Assembly: GCF_902774605.1 (NCBI RefSeq)
Contig: NZ_CACYJE010000001.1
Span: 1 to 64,000 of the forward strand
Reading direction: 5' to 3'
From: an uncultured Methanobrevibacter sp.
GTDB lineage: Archaea; Methanobacteriota; Methanobacteria; Methanobacteriales; Methanobacteriaceae
Length of the DNA: 64,000 nt
Shown: one piece after another, positions 19,440 to 29,199 of the stretch
Numbering within the stretch: the stretch's first letter is position 1
Layout of the letters: each line of letters begins with the position of its first letter
The notes under the pieces: model-generated
What the model was told of the DNA's origin: nothing
The model's input: the letters and a program-made list of their open reading frames with translations, nothing else
Databases searched by the model: none
Made by a program: the position numbers and the translations under genes

Positions 19440-19573
19440 TACGTTCTCAGGGGAGGGTGAAATTCCCCACCGGTGGTGATTTTTAAAATAAAATAAGTCC
19501 ACGAGCACAATGGCAGTGTTGATTTGGTGAGAATCCAAAACCGACGGTTACAGTCCGGATGAAAGAGAAGATA
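19440..19573 (+). ncRNA. FMN riboswitch (RFN element)
   Basis: The RFN core blocks appear in order: TTCTCAGGGGAGGGTGAAAT at 19444, CCCCACCGGTGGTGAT at 19465, AGTCCACGAGC at 19496, a variable arm, then GATTTGGTGAGAATCCAAAA at 19521 and CCGACGGTTACAGTCCGGAT at 19541. These pair into the multi-arm FMN aptamer (for example GGGG with CCCC, TTTGG with CCAAA). It lies between ribK and ribB with no stem plus T-run after it, so control is more likely at ribosome access for ribB. Such elements are overwhelmingly bacterial. Confidence 0.92.
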
Positions 19574-19630
19574 ATAGTTAATATAGTTATTTTTAACCCT
19601 GGTTCTAGTAAACATTTAGGAGACATTACT

Positions 19631-20314
19631 ATGAATCAAGAAACAAATTTAGACAAAGCACTAGAAGCCATCAGGAATGGTGAATTCGTACTGGTTTTCG
19701 ACGATGACGACAGGGAAGGCGAAGTCGACATGATCATCGCTTCCGAATTCGTGACCCCAAAATCAATCGCAACTATGAGAAACGATGCGGGAGGATTAAT
19801 CTGCAACTGCCTGCACGCTGACTTCTGTGATGCAATACACTTGCCGTTCATGGTTGACATCATGGCAGCTGCAACCGAGAAATACCCTGAGCTTGCTAAA
19901 CTGGCGCCTAATGACATTCCATACGATGAAAGGTCATCATTTTCAATATGGGCAAACCACAGGAAATCATTCACTGGCGTAACAGACCACGACCGTGCAA
20001 TGACCATTAGCGAAATGGCTTTGATGATGAAAGAGGAAAGATTCGATGAGTTCGGTGCAACATTCCGCTCACCGGGCCACGTATGTCTTTTAAGAGGAGC
20101 AGACGGACTTGTCAAAAACCGTCAGGGACACACCGAGATAGGCCTTGCATTATGCGAAATGGCTGGTGTGACTCCGGTATGTGTTGTCTGTGAGATGATG
20201 GATGGTGAAACAGGACAGGCTACAAGCGTCGCTGACGCCCGCAAATACGCAGAGGAAAACGGTTTAATCCTTTTGAGAGGCGAAGACATTATTAATAAAT
20301 ATCTAGAGGAATAG
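19631..20314 (+). CDS. ribB: 3,4-dihydroxy-2-butanone 4-phosphate synthase
   Basis: 227 residues; makes the four-carbon unit of riboflavin from ribulose 5-phosphate. DDDREGEVDMIIASEF is the metal and substrate loop, followed by MRNDAGGLICNCL, FTGVTDHDRAMTI and RRGHTE-like KNRQGHTEIGLAL. ATG at 19631 has TAGGAGAC upstream; an earlier in-frame ATG at 19559 lies inside the riboswitch and is rejected. It is the probable target of the FMN riboswitch. The next gene converges, with no gap. Confidence 0.94.
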   Translation: MNQETNLDKALEAIRNGEFVLVFDDDDREGEVDMIIASEFVTPKSIATMRNDAGGLICNCLHADFCDAIHLPFMVDIMAAATEKYPELAKLAPNDIPYDERSSFSIWANHRKSFTGVTDHDRAMTISEMALMMKEERFDEFGATFRSPGHVCLLRGADGLVKNRQGHTEIGLALCEMAGVTPVCVVCEMMDGETGQATSVADARKYAEENGLILLRGEDIINKYLEE

Positions 20315-20728
20315 CTAATTGGGATTATTGCACTTATTGGCTATGTGCTGAGCGACAAATTCCATTATTTGCTGATACTTGTAGGAATTATAAATGCTGA
20401 ATGTGACGTATCTTCCGTCATGCATTTTAATTTCTAAACCATTTTTTACTTCTTTTGACTTGTTTATCTGGGAAATCATGCTCCATTTTATTCTTAGGGT
20501 CTTGGTTTTCAACGCCTTTTCGATATGGATTCCGTCATCCATGAACTTAACTTTTTTTACCAGTCTGCGGTTGATGTCTGAGTTTATTTGAATGTTCCCG
20601 TTTTCGTCAAAGACATAATCAGGTATCAGGCAGGTTGCCTTCCATCCTGTTTTCATTTTCTTAAGGACATGTGCCCTATCCTTTTTTGTAAGCTTGACTC
20701 CCTTTTCAGGGCTTAGATTAAGTGCCAT
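20315..20728 (-). CDS. Small soluble protein, possible PH/GRAM-like fold
   Basis: 137 residues, basic N-terminal part, no signal or membrane helix. The second half (IHIEKALKTKTLRIKWSMIS, LEIKMHDGRYVTFSIYN) has the strand pattern and closing helix (QQIMEFVAQHI) seen in bacterial PH or GRAM-like domains, a weak inference from pattern. It follows the CobQ-like gene by one base and is probably co-transcribed. Function unknown. Confidence 0.5.
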   Translation of the reverse strand: MALNLSPEKGVKLTKKDRAHVLKKMKTGWKATCLIPDYVFDENGNIQINSDINRRLVKKVKFMDDGIHIEKALKTKTLRIKWSMISQINKSKEVKNGLEIKMHDGRYVTFSIYNSYKYQQIMEFVAQHIANKCNNPN

Positions 20729-20729
20729 T

Positions 20730-22223
20730 TTATATCACCTTGCTTTTTATCTCATCGAATGAGTAGATCTTGTTGAATTCGACCTCACGAGCCATGCTGA
20801 TTATCAGGTCAATGTCCAGGTTATCCTCCACCAGATCCATTGCATGGGATGTGAAGAGCTCATATCGTATCTCCACTTCAGGGATGAACCCTCTCATGTC
20901 TGCGGATTTCAGTTTTGGAAGCTTTAGAACATTTTCCACACTGGTGTTGTTCTTGATATACGGAACCACATTGTCGAATATATCGTCATTGTATACTTTA
21001 TTTAAAAGTATGGCTTCTACAGAGACTCCGAATTTCTCAAGCATGTTGGCATGTGAAACCAGGTCAATTGCCGCTGATTCGATTCCGCCCTTGTTGACGC
21101 CTGAAGCCAGTATCATCGGAATGTCTGATGACATTGCTATTTCAGCAGCTGAGAACGGTACCTTCTCATTCAAAAGACCGGTGAACACGCTCATAACGCC
21201 CTCAATCAGCACTATGTCATAGTCTGATCTGTTGAGTTTCGCGACGGTAGACTCAATGTCCATCCATCCGAGGTGTCCGATTTTCACTGATGCAAACTCT
21301 TCCATCCTGCCCTTGGTCAGGTAAAGTCCCGGTATGATGTCGCGCACATCAGGGCCGACCTTTAAAAGAGCCACATTATAGCCTCTTTTTGTAAGCGCAC
21401 CTGCAAGCCCGGTCACGATGAATGTCTTGCCTGAGTCTGACCCGTTGCTTCCAATCATGAGGTATTTGGGTTTCTTGAATGCTTTTATTTGAGGTATTTC
21501 AATGCCGGTGTTGATTCCGACTTCATGTTTGAGGTATTTTTTAACTTCCATGTTTCTATTGTAAATATTGTCGATGTCTACTGCATCTATTTGTTCCAAT
21601 AGATTATCTACAATTATCGGATTTTCATCGAGTATCCCATGAATCATTGTTCCGATAACGTTTCCGTCATCGTTGCATGCGCCGGAAAAGATATTGTACT
21701 CGCCGCTTTCATTGGTGTCACCGTAGTTCATCCTCTGGACCTGTGAATAGAATAATGGCTTCGCGTCACCCTCAACCTTTCCGTAAGTGTGGGTGTGGAA
21801 ACCGTCGACGTCTTCAGTCTGGTTTTTTGTTAAAAATGAGTTGTCAAACACCTTCGCCTTTACACGGTCGCTTGTAATCAATGGTGAGAAGTCAACATCA
21901 ATCAGTCCGAGGCCCGGCTTCACTATCGGCACTGGGGATTTTCTGCCGATGTCTATCTGATTTGACAGCAATTGAAAGCCGGCGCATATTCCGATGATCG
22001 GCTTTCCGTCACGTGCCATCTTTTTTATTTCAGTGTTCAATCCCATGTTGATGTCATTTGACTCAATAAGCGTGCCGCCTGGGATGATTAATGCATCCAA
22101 TTCTTTACTAGCCCTATTCCCGTTTACCAGTCCGTTTTCCTTAACAATATCGGTTGGCAGGCATCCGAAATCCTCGAATCCCGGCACTGCACCATTGATA
22201 TAAGCTAGTCCTATTCTTGTCAT
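20730..22223 (-). CDS. CobQ/CobB-related amidotransferase with swapped domain order
   Basis: 497 residues. The N-terminal half is a class I glutamine amidotransferase of CobQ type: LIIPGGTLIES, GICAGFQLLS with the nucleophile Cys, and GTMIHGILDEN with the catalytic His. The C-terminal half (from about residue 240) is a BioD-like P-loop ATPase: MIGSNGSDSGKTFIVTGLAGAL, VALLKVGPDV and VLIEGVMSVF. In CobQ, CobB and CfbB the ATPase comes first, so the order is reversed. It probably amidates a carboxylate on a tetrapyrrole or similar cofactor, but the substrate is unknown. Confidence 0.75.
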   Translation of the reverse strand: MTRIGLAYINGAVPGFEDFGCLPTDIVKENGLVNGNRASKELDALIIPGGTLIESNDINMGLNTEIKKMARDGKPIIGICAGFQLLSNQIDIGRKSPVPIVKPGLGLIDVDFSPLITSDRVKAKVFDNSFLTKNQTEDVDGFHTHTYGKVEGDAKPLFYSQVQRMNYGDTNESGEYNIFSGACNDDGNVIGTMIHGILDENPIIVDNLLEQIDAVDIDNIYNRNMEVKKYLKHEVGINTGIEIPQIKAFKKPKYLMIGSNGSDSGKTFIVTGLAGALTKRGYNVALLKVGPDVRDIIPGLYLTKGRMEEFASVKIGHLGWMDIESTVAKLNRSDYDIVLIEGVMSVFTGLLNEKVPFSAAEIAMSSDIPMILASGVNKGGIESAAIDLVSHANMLEKFGVSVEAILLNKVYNDDIFDNVVPYIKNNTSVENVLKLPKLKSADMRGFIPEVEIRYELFTSHAMDLVEDNLDIDLIISMAREVEFNKIYSFDEIKSKVI

Positions 22224-22274
22224 GATAATATCCTCTTGTATAATCTATTGTAGTTCTATTAATATAAAATTTAA

Positions 22275-22297
22275 GAGGTGCATTTCAAGTGTAAAAA
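22275..22297 (-). repeat. Isolated perfect origin recognition box
   Basis: GAGGTGCATTTCAAGTGTAA (reverse of TTACACTTGAAATGCACCTC) in the gap between gatA and the CobQ-like gene. It matches the best oriC boxes over the core and the C-rich tail, yet is about 10.6 kb from the origin and alone. Confidence 0.65.
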
Positions 22298-22316
22298 TGT
22301 CTATAAAAAAAGAAGT

Positions 22317-23687
22317 TTATTGAGTGTTTTCAAAAACACTCATTGCTTTTATGATTTTTTCATCATCCAATGGTTTTGCCTGAATCTGCAGACCGACTGG
22401 AATACCATCAACCTCGCCTGCAGGTATGCTTGCCGCTGGAATGCCTGCAAGGTTAGCTATTACAGTCAATATGTCGTAGGCATACATTTCCATAGGCTCG
22501 AGCTTTTCGCCGATTTCGTGAGGGAGCTTTGGAACGGTTGGTCCGACAATCAAATCAACGTTTTCAAGCATTGAGGTGATTTCCCCTCTGATGACTGACC
22601 TTGCCTTTAATGCTTGCTTGTAGTACTTGCCGCTGAATTCAGCTTCAGCAATGTGTGAACCGATCTTGATTCTTCTTAACACTTCGTCACCGCAAACTTC
22701 TTCGATTCTGGAACCGTAATCCCTTCCATCGTATTTCCTGGTTGCGGAGAAGAATTCCACATAATTGATAAGGTAATATGTTGGCAGGCATAAGTCAATG
22801 TAGTCGAAGCTCACTTCAACAAGCTCAGCGCCTGCATCAACAAGTTTTTGAATTGCCTTATTGACAGTCTTGTTGATTTCATCATCGGTAACGTCAATGA
22901 ATTCCTTACATACTGCTATTTTCATGCCTTCTAATGAGGTGTCACCTAATACTTCGGTGAAGTCAGGCTTGTCCCAGTCAAGGGTTGTGCATTCGGTTTC
23001 ATCATACTTTGCAATGGTATTCAATGCAAGTGCGATTCCGCTAACGTCATTTGCCAATGGTCCGATTTGGTCAAGGCTCATGGACAAGTCCAAAAGACCC
23101 TGTCTTGATACTGCACCGTAGGTTGGCTTGAATCCTACCACTCCACAGTGGGATGCAGGGTTTCTGATGGATCCTCCGGTGTCTGACCCGATTGAAATGT
23201 CACACATTTCAGCTGCGATTGCCGCTGCACAGCCTCCTGATGATCCTCCAGGGATTCTTCCCATGGCGGCAGGGTTCTGGGTCGGTCCGTAGTAGGAGGT
23301 TTCGGTTGAGCTTCCAGCTGCGAACTCATCCATGTTCAATATACCGATGATTATTCCGTCTTCTTTAAGGATTTCATCAACAACGGTTGCATTGTAGCTT
23401 CCATAATAGTCTTCCAGGGTTTTGGAAGCTGCGGAAATGATTAAGTCTTCAACATTAATGTTTGCTTTTATACCAAATACCAGTCCAGCTAAAGCGCCGA
23501 CATCTTCGCCGTTTGCGATTTTCTCATCAATAGCTTCTGCTTGTTTTAATGCATTTTCATAGTTCAATTCAATGAATGCATTAATCTCATCGTTATTTTC
23601 ATCGATGACTTTAATGAAGCTTTCCACATTCTCTTTAGCAGTCATTTCTCCATTTTTAATGGAGTTTAATTTTTCAATAACGTTCAT
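22317..23687 (-). CDS. gatA: Glutamyl/aspartyl-tRNA amidotransferase subunit A
   Basis: 456-residue amidase subunit of GatCAB. It frees ammonia from glutamine to convert Asp-tRNA(Asn) to Asn-tRNA (in archaea Gln-tRNA is usually made by GatDE). The catalytic triad is visible: Lys in FGIKANINV, the cis-Ser in GSDTGGSIRNPA, and the nucleophile region RIPGGSSGGCAAA. Length is standard. gatB and gatC are not adjacent. A non-discriminating AspRS, the expected partner, may be the aspS at 59.6 kb. The ATG at 23687 gives a normal N terminus. Confidence 0.93.
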   Translation of the reverse strand: MNVIEKLNSIKNGEMTAKENVESFIKVIDENNDEINAFIELNYENALKQAEAIDEKIANGEDVGALAGLVFGIKANINVEDLIISAASKTLEDYYGSYNATVVDEILKEDGIIIGILNMDEFAAGSSTETSYYGPTQNPAAMGRIPGGSSGGCAAAIAAEMCDISIGSDTGGSIRNPASHCGVVGFKPTYGAVSRQGLLDLSMSLDQIGPLANDVSGIALALNTIAKYDETECTTLDWDKPDFTEVLGDTSLEGMKIAVCKEFIDVTDDEINKTVNKAIQKLVDAGAELVEVSFDYIDLCLPTYYLINYVEFFSATRKYDGRDYGSRIEEVCGDEVLRRIKIGSHIAEAEFSGKYYKQALKARSVIRGEITSMLENVDLIVGPTVPKLPHEIGEKLEPMEMYAYDILTVIANLAGIPAASIPAGEVDGIPVGLQIQAKPLDDEKIIKAMSVFENTQ

Positions 23688-23838
23688 TAAAACACCTTAA
23701 TAATCGTAAGTTATAATATTAATAGTTTATTTTTTAAGGTTTATAAAGTTGTTTTTTTTAATGGAAAAAAGATTGTTTTGAAAAAGTTGATGATCTGATT
23801 TTAAAAAAAGAAAAAGTATAGGAGAAAATATTTTTCCC

Positions 23839-26800
23839 CTATTTGATTGTTATTGTTACTTTCTTGGTTGTTGCCTTGTAGTAATTGTTGCCTTTGAATT
23901 TGATGGTGGCTTTGAATTTACCTTTTCTAGACAATTTCTTGATTTTAAACACGGCTTTACCTTTGGCATTTGTTTTTGCCTTGTAGGTTTTTCCTTTAAC
24001 TTTTAAGGTAACTTTAACTTTCTTGATAGCGTTCTTACCTGATTTTAAAGTTATTGTGTATTTTTTAACTTTTTTAGTCCTTTTAAAGGTTTTCTTCTTG
24101 GCTGTTATCTTTGATGCGGCTTTTTTGACAACCACTTTACCGGTATAACTTGAGTTAGCATAGGTGCCATCGCCTTTGAATACAATGTTTGCAGCGTATT
24201 CTTTAGGGTTCAATCCGTTGGTGGACAGTCTGGCCACACCTTTTGAACTTGTTTTGACGACGCTTGTTTTGCCGTTGATTGTGATGCTGACACTTGCTGA
24301 TTTCAATGGGTTTGCGTTTTCATCCTTGAGTATTACCATTAAGTTGCCGTTTCCATTGTAGGTTGTTGTCACTGATGGTGCGAATATAACGGTTTTTATT
24401 AATTCAGGTGCTGCTTCAACAGTTATCCTTTTTGCATTGGAAACCGCTCCGTAATTCTCATCACCTGAGTAGGATGTTTCGATCAAATGAGCACCAGGAG
24501 TTAAGTTATTCAAAGTAATGTTTGCAGTACCGTTTACAACAGGAACAGTAGCTATTACTTCACCGTCAACCCTAACGGTCACGTTTCCGGTTGCATTTTC
24601 AGGCAATTTAACATCGATTGTTGCGTTGTCGCCTGCTTTGACATCAGGAATAGTGATGTTTGCTTTAGGAGATTCAGGCTTGTAGGCTCCGTTGAATTTG
24701 AAGGTCTTATTTGATGGGTTATAACCGCCATTTCCTTCGAATTTGATTAATGCATCGCCGTTTGCAACGCATGGAATGTTGAAGTTACCGTTTTCATCAG
24801 TTGTTACATTAGCTTTAATATCTCCGATTTCATATGAAACGGTTGCATTGCTAACTGGTTTGCCTTCACTGTCAGTCAATGTTGCATTGATGCTTGAATC
24901 CTCATTAACGGATACAATATCTATTTTAGTATTTTTGATTTCAACAGTTAAATTGACAGTTTGATTGTCAACAGTAGCTTCAGTTACATAAGTTGAATCT
25001 TCAGGACTGACTGGAATTGATATTTTATTTGCAATAGTGCCATTGCTGATTCCTAAAACCGCACCAGTAGCATTGATAGTGAATTCTCTAGCAGGTAAAC
25101 TTCCTTCATAGTCGGTTAAATTTTCACCATCGAAGGATTTAAATGCTAATTCAACACCATTGTTGCTTGGATTTAATGTTAATACTAGGTAGTTTTCAGG
25201 GTTTACTACTTCTGAGCTGATTTCTCTGAGTTTTAAAATATAATTGGAAAAGAAATAGGAAGTTCCAATGGTAGCATTCTTAAATGTAGCGTTGTTGCTT
25301 CCCCACCAGTTGTTGGAAACATCCATTTCAAGAGTTTTACCTGAAGCAATTCCTATTTTTGCAGTATCATTTGATAAAATAACAGAATTGTGTATTTCTA
25401 CAGACAAGCTACCTGAGTTGAGAGCTGCAATAATATATTCTACATTTTCAAATAAACATCCGTCAAATAATCTGTGGGAAGGAAATGTATTTCCGTCATT
25501 TCTTGTGTAGAATAAGCTTACTGCCTGTAAATTTCTGAATGTTGAGTTATAGACCTCAATATCTCCAGGCATGATTGTATTACCTCCTCCCACAATGTTC
25601 CAGGAGTTAAGTCCACCAAATGCGTTTGGAGTGTATCTTGCGCCTTGATTTTCGAATGTGGTGTTGATAACTGTCACATGTTCACATGATCCGATTGCAA
25701 GACATGTAAATGAATTTTGTGGTTGGTTAAAACTATGAGGTAATTCATCAATGGTTCTGTTAGTAACGGTGAGAATAGAGTTTTCTATTGTAATGTTACC
25801 GTATTGACCACCAAATGCACCGATAGCCACTAAATCCATATTATTATAATAACAACTTATACTGTCAATTACTTTTGAATTTTTCATGTATAATGTGCCC
25901 TGATTTGCAATAGTGGATAATCTGCCTGCATGGTTTGCTTCGAATGTTGTATTGTCGATTATTAAAACACCATCGTTGTAAATTGCTCCACCGTAATATA
26001 TATTTGTGGATACGTATACATTACCGTTATCGAAGAAGTAGGAATTGTTTATAGTTAAAGTACCTGCGGTATTGATAGCTCCACCGTAGTTACCTTGTCC
26101 GTTTATGAATATTACATTGTCAATTTCAACATTTGCACCTTTTTCAACATAAATTGCAGATTGGCTAATACGAGCAGCTCTATTTAAGGTTACATTAGCT
26201 AATGTTAATTTAGAATTACCTGGCAAAGCGGTAATGAAGTAATCAGCTTCACTGTCTGAGATATTTACTTTATCTGCATCTTCACCGACAAGCAATACGT
26301 AAACAGTTGTTGGAATTCTTAAATTGGTATTTAATTCACCAGTGTAATTGCCTTCTAAAACATGAACAGTAATGTTTGTGGATTTTGCATAACCTTCACT
26401 TAATGCTTTAGAAATGGATTTGAATGGATTGTTTTCACTACCGTTACCTTTTTCATCATCACCAAGGCTGTCAGATACATATAACTCAATGCTGTCTAAG
26501 GCATCAGCAATGTTTGTAGATATGACGCCATTTACGTAAGTATCGTTTTCGGTTGCATATTCATAAATGCTTGTGAATTGATAGTCTTTATCGTTTTTAA
26601 ATCCGACATATTCCCAGGTTGCATTTTGATTGATTAAATCGGCCTTGCCGATTACATCACCGTCAAGGTAGAAGGTTACTTGACCTCCTCCAATGATTGC
26701 ACCTGATGGATGGGTTACTGTTACGGTTAGGATATCGGATAATTCGGTTACATTTTTGCTGTTTGCAGTAATTGTTAAATCATTTAAGTTTGCAAATGCA

Positions 26801-29199
26801 TTGTTTCCTGCACTAGGAGCTATGAATATGTCATTTCCACAAGATGCAGTATTATTTTTGAAGATGACATCTTCAATAATCATTTCACATACCTGACCGT
26901 TTTTGGAATGGTATAATAAGTATATTGCACCACCATTGCCTGCTGCAGTGTTGTTGATGAATTTTCCGCCTTTGATTTTAGCGCCGGTAGTTGCTAATCC
27001 TGCACAGTTTCTGGATGCACTATTGTTGATGAAGGTAATGTTTTCCACTATAATTTCTGTAGCCATATTGCCGTTGCTTCTGTATTGGGCAACATAACTT
27101 GGAACTTTATTATTAATGAACTTGTCATTGATTGAAGTAATGTAATTACCGGTTGCATATGCAATGTTTGATGCAGTTCCTGTTACTGTATTTGAATCAA
27201 AAGTGTTATTAATACTTATTAAGTCACATTGAGCGTAATATGCTGCACCACCGGAATAACCATCGATTGTGTTGCCTTTAAAGGTATTGTTTTCTAAACG
27301 AACTTTAAAACCGTTACTGTTTGATAACCAGAGTAAACCGGTTGAGGTTTTACCATTACAGTTTTCAATCACTGAATTGGTTAAAACTAAATTATAAGCG
27401 TTGATTGCCTGAGTGGTTCCGTTAATTATTTTTAAGTTATCAATGTAAGCTCCATTATTAGGTGATTGAGAACGGATTGTGCTGGAGTTTATTACAATAT
27501 TATCTTTCATTGTTAAAGCGTATGCATCCACTGGGCAGCCGTCACAGTTGATTAAGGTTAAGTTAACCAATTCGATTTCAACTTGTTGGCCGAATTTGAA
27601 TATGTTTATTGCCTCTGTATCCCATCCACTTCCTTTACTTGCATGTTCAGCATCGATGATGACGTTTCCATAGGATTCGCCGATAATTGTGACTTTTCCA
27701 ACATGTGAATATGATAAATCCCTGTTCTTGGATCCTTTGTATATGCCGTTTTCAATGTGTACTCTTAAATCTACAGTAGCTCCAGTACCATAATCCAAAG
27801 CTTTTTTAAGTGTTAGGAACGGATTGGTTTCGCTACCGTCACCAGTATCATCGTTTCCTTCACTTGAAACCCATACGTCTATAGGGGTGTGATCAAAGTT
27901 CACTGTTGCACTGCCGTTTATTACAGTTACATTGAAGTGATTGGTATTGTCATAGGCCTGTGTACCGGATATTGTGTGTTCACCGTTTTCCAATAATTTT
28001 TTCATCGGCAGGGTTGCAACGCCGGTTGCATCGGATTTTGCTGTGCCGACTTTTTCATCGTCAATGTAGAAGATGATTCTTGCACCGTAAACCTTATTTC
28101 CCATATCATCTGTCACATTTGCTTTTAAATCAAAACTGGTTCCGTCAATATTCAAACTTTCAAATTCAACTCTTGCGTTGAAGTCAGTTGATGAATAAAG
28201 CGGTGTTGTTCTTGTTGTACAGTTGATGAATTCATTTCCTTCAAGGTATGCGTTTTGGAAATATATGATTCCTCCGCTTTGACCGGTGTATGTGCAGTTT
28301 ATGAAAGTGTTGTCAGTGATATTTGCAATTTTGTCTCCATTATTATACATTACAAATAATGCTGCTGCACTGTATGAGTTGGTCAGGTTCTTAAAGGTGT
28401 TTTGTCTAATGACTGAATTGCCATATTCTATATATACTGATGGAGCATATGCATATTGGGATGTTGCAGTGCTGCTTTCGAATATATTGTTTATTAAGGT
28501 TGCTAGACCATAATTTGAGTAGTATATATCCGCATACTGGTTTCCAGTGTTTTTGTAGAATTTAGAATTTGTGACTGTCAGGTCAGCATTTTCACAATCC
28601 ACTGCCGCCCTATTGGTAACATAATTTTCTTCAAATACACAGTTGTCAATTGTTAATTTTCCATTTGACCGTATCGCTGAACCGATATCGCCTTTAGCAT
28701 GTGTGAAAGTTATGTTTATAAATGTCACTATTGAATTGGCTCCTATTGATTTGAAAATTGGTGATGTGTTGTTACCGTCAATGATTGTTCCGCCATTCAA
28801 ATCCCCGATGAATGTGAGGGATCCGCTATTGCTTTTATGGTTTAGGTTAATCTGCAAGTTTGTATTGTTTACATCTGAGTAAGTTCCACTACCTAAATAA
28901 ATAACGGCTTTATCGGATGCGTTAACATCGCTGATTGCCTTAGTTATTGTTTTATATGGACTTGCTTCACTTCCCGCTCCGGTATCTGAGCCTTCTGCAG
29001 TTTCAACATATATGGTTTTGTTATATGCTGTTGAAGCGTCGTCACTTAGTTTTGAATCGTCATTACTTTCTAATTCTATTGCATCGTCTTGACTTGCTGA
29101 TGTTGCATCATCAGTCACATTATCTTGAGCGCTCACAGCTCCCAATGATAATATGGTCAGCAATACAATTGTTATTAATAAAGTTTTTTTAAATTTCAA
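23839..29199 (-). CDS. Adhesin-like protein, beta-helix and Ig-like repeats
   Basis: 1786 residues. Signal peptide MKFKKTLLITIVLLTILSLG with cleavage near SAQD. Three right-handed beta-helix stretches start with a similar block (IYVETAEGSDTGAG, VWVSSEGNDDTGDG, LYVSDSLGDDEKGNG followed by NPFKSI-type text) and are separated by Ig-like domains (about 340-440, 870-950, 1400-1500 and on). The C terminus is a Lys-rich Ig-like domain (KKASKITAKKKTFKRTKK) shared with the two adhesins at 45-55 kb. No C-terminal membrane helix is seen, so the basic domain may bind the pseudomurein wall. Typical of Methanobrevibacter adhesin-like proteins that contact host or bacteria. Confidence 0.85.
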   Translation of the reverse strand: MKFKKTLLITIVLLTILSLGAVSAQDNVTDDATSASQDDAIELESNDDSKLSDDASTAYNKTIYVETAEGSDTGAGSEASPYKTITKAISDVNASDKAVIYLGSGTYSDVNNTNLQINLNHKSNSGSLTFIGDLNGGTIIDGNNTSPIFKSIGANSIVTFINITFTHAKGDIGSAIRSNGKLTIDNCVFEENYVTNRAAVDCENADLTVTNSKFYKNTGNQYADIYYSNYGLATLINNIFESSTATSQYAYAPSVYIEYGNSVIRQNTFKNLTNSYSAAALFVMYNNGDKIANITDNTFINCTYTGQSGGIIYFQNAYLEGNEFINCTTRTTPLYSSTDFNARVEFESLNIDGTSFDLKANVTDDMGNKVYGARIIFYIDDEKVGTAKSDATGVATLPMKKLLENGEHTISGTQAYDNTNHFNVTVINGSATVNFDHTPIDVWVSSEGNDDTGDGSETNPFLTLKKALDYGTGATVDLRVHIENGIYKGSKNRDLSYSHVGKVTIIGESYGNVIIDAEHASKGSGWDTEAINIFKFGQQVEIELVNLTLINCDGCPVDAYALTMKDNIVINSSTIRSQSPNNGAYIDNLKIINGTTQAINAYNLVLTNSVIENCNGKTSTGLLWLSNSNGFKVRLENNTFKGNTIDGYSGGAAYYAQCDLISINNTFDSNTVTGTASNIAYATGNYITSINDKFINNKVPSYVAQYRSNGNMATEIIVENITFINNSASRNCAGLATTGAKIKGGKFINNTAAGNGGAIYLLYHSKNGQVCEMIIEDVIFKNNTASCGNDIFIAPSAGNNAFANLNDLTITANSKNVTELSDILTVTVTHPSGAIIGGGQVTFYLDGDVIGKADLINQNATWEYVGFKNDKDYQFTSIYEYATENDTYVNGVISTNIADALDSIELYVSDSLGDDEKGNGSENNPFKSISKALSEGYAKSTNITVHVLEGNYTGELNTNLRIPTTVYVLLVGEDADKVNISDSEADYFITALPGNSKLTLANVTLNRAARISQSAIYVEKGANVEIDNVIFINGQGNYGGAINTAGTLTINNSYFFDNGNVYVSTNIYYGGAIYNDGVLIIDNTTFEANHAGRLSTIANQGTLYMKNSKVIDSISCYYNNMDLVAIGAFGGQYGNITIENSILTVTNRTIDELPHSFNQPQNSFTCLAIGSCEHVTVINTTFENQGARYTPNAFGGLNSWNIVGGGNTIMPGDIEVYNSTFRNLQAVSLFYTRNDGNTFPSHRLFDGCLFENVEYIIAALNSGSLSVEIHNSVILSNDTAKIGIASGKTLEMDVSNNWWGSNNATFKNATIGTSYFFSNYILKLREISSEVVNPENYLVLTLNPSNNGVELAFKSFDGENLTDYEGSLPAREFTINATGAVLGISNGTIANKISIPVSPEDSTYVTEATVDNQTVNLTVEIKNTKIDIVSVNEDSSINATLTDSEGKPVSNATVSYEIGDIKANVTTDENGNFNIPCVANGDALIKFEGNGGYNPSNKTFKFNGAYKPESPKANITIPDVKAGDNATIDVKLPENATGNVTVRVDGEVIATVPVVNGTANITLNNLTPGAHLIETSYSGDENYGAVSNAKRITVEAAPELIKTVIFAPSVTTTYNGNGNLMVILKDENANPLKSASVSITINGKTSVVKTSSKGVARLSTNGLNPKEYAANIVFKGDGTYANSSYTGKVVVKKAASKITAKKKTFKRTKKVKKYTITLKSGKNAIKKVKVTLKVKGKTYKAKTNAKGKAVFKIKKLSRKGKFKATIKFKGNNYYKATTKKVTITIK

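Noticed and set aside
19559-19630. Upstream ATG extension of ribB
   Set aside because: The ATG lies inside the conserved FMN riboswitch end, and the later ATG at 19631 has a ribosome site and the normal family N terminus.
23839-29199. Plus-strand open frames of 60-80 residues across the adhesin
   Set aside because: All are antisense shadows of the adhesin repeats with no start signals.
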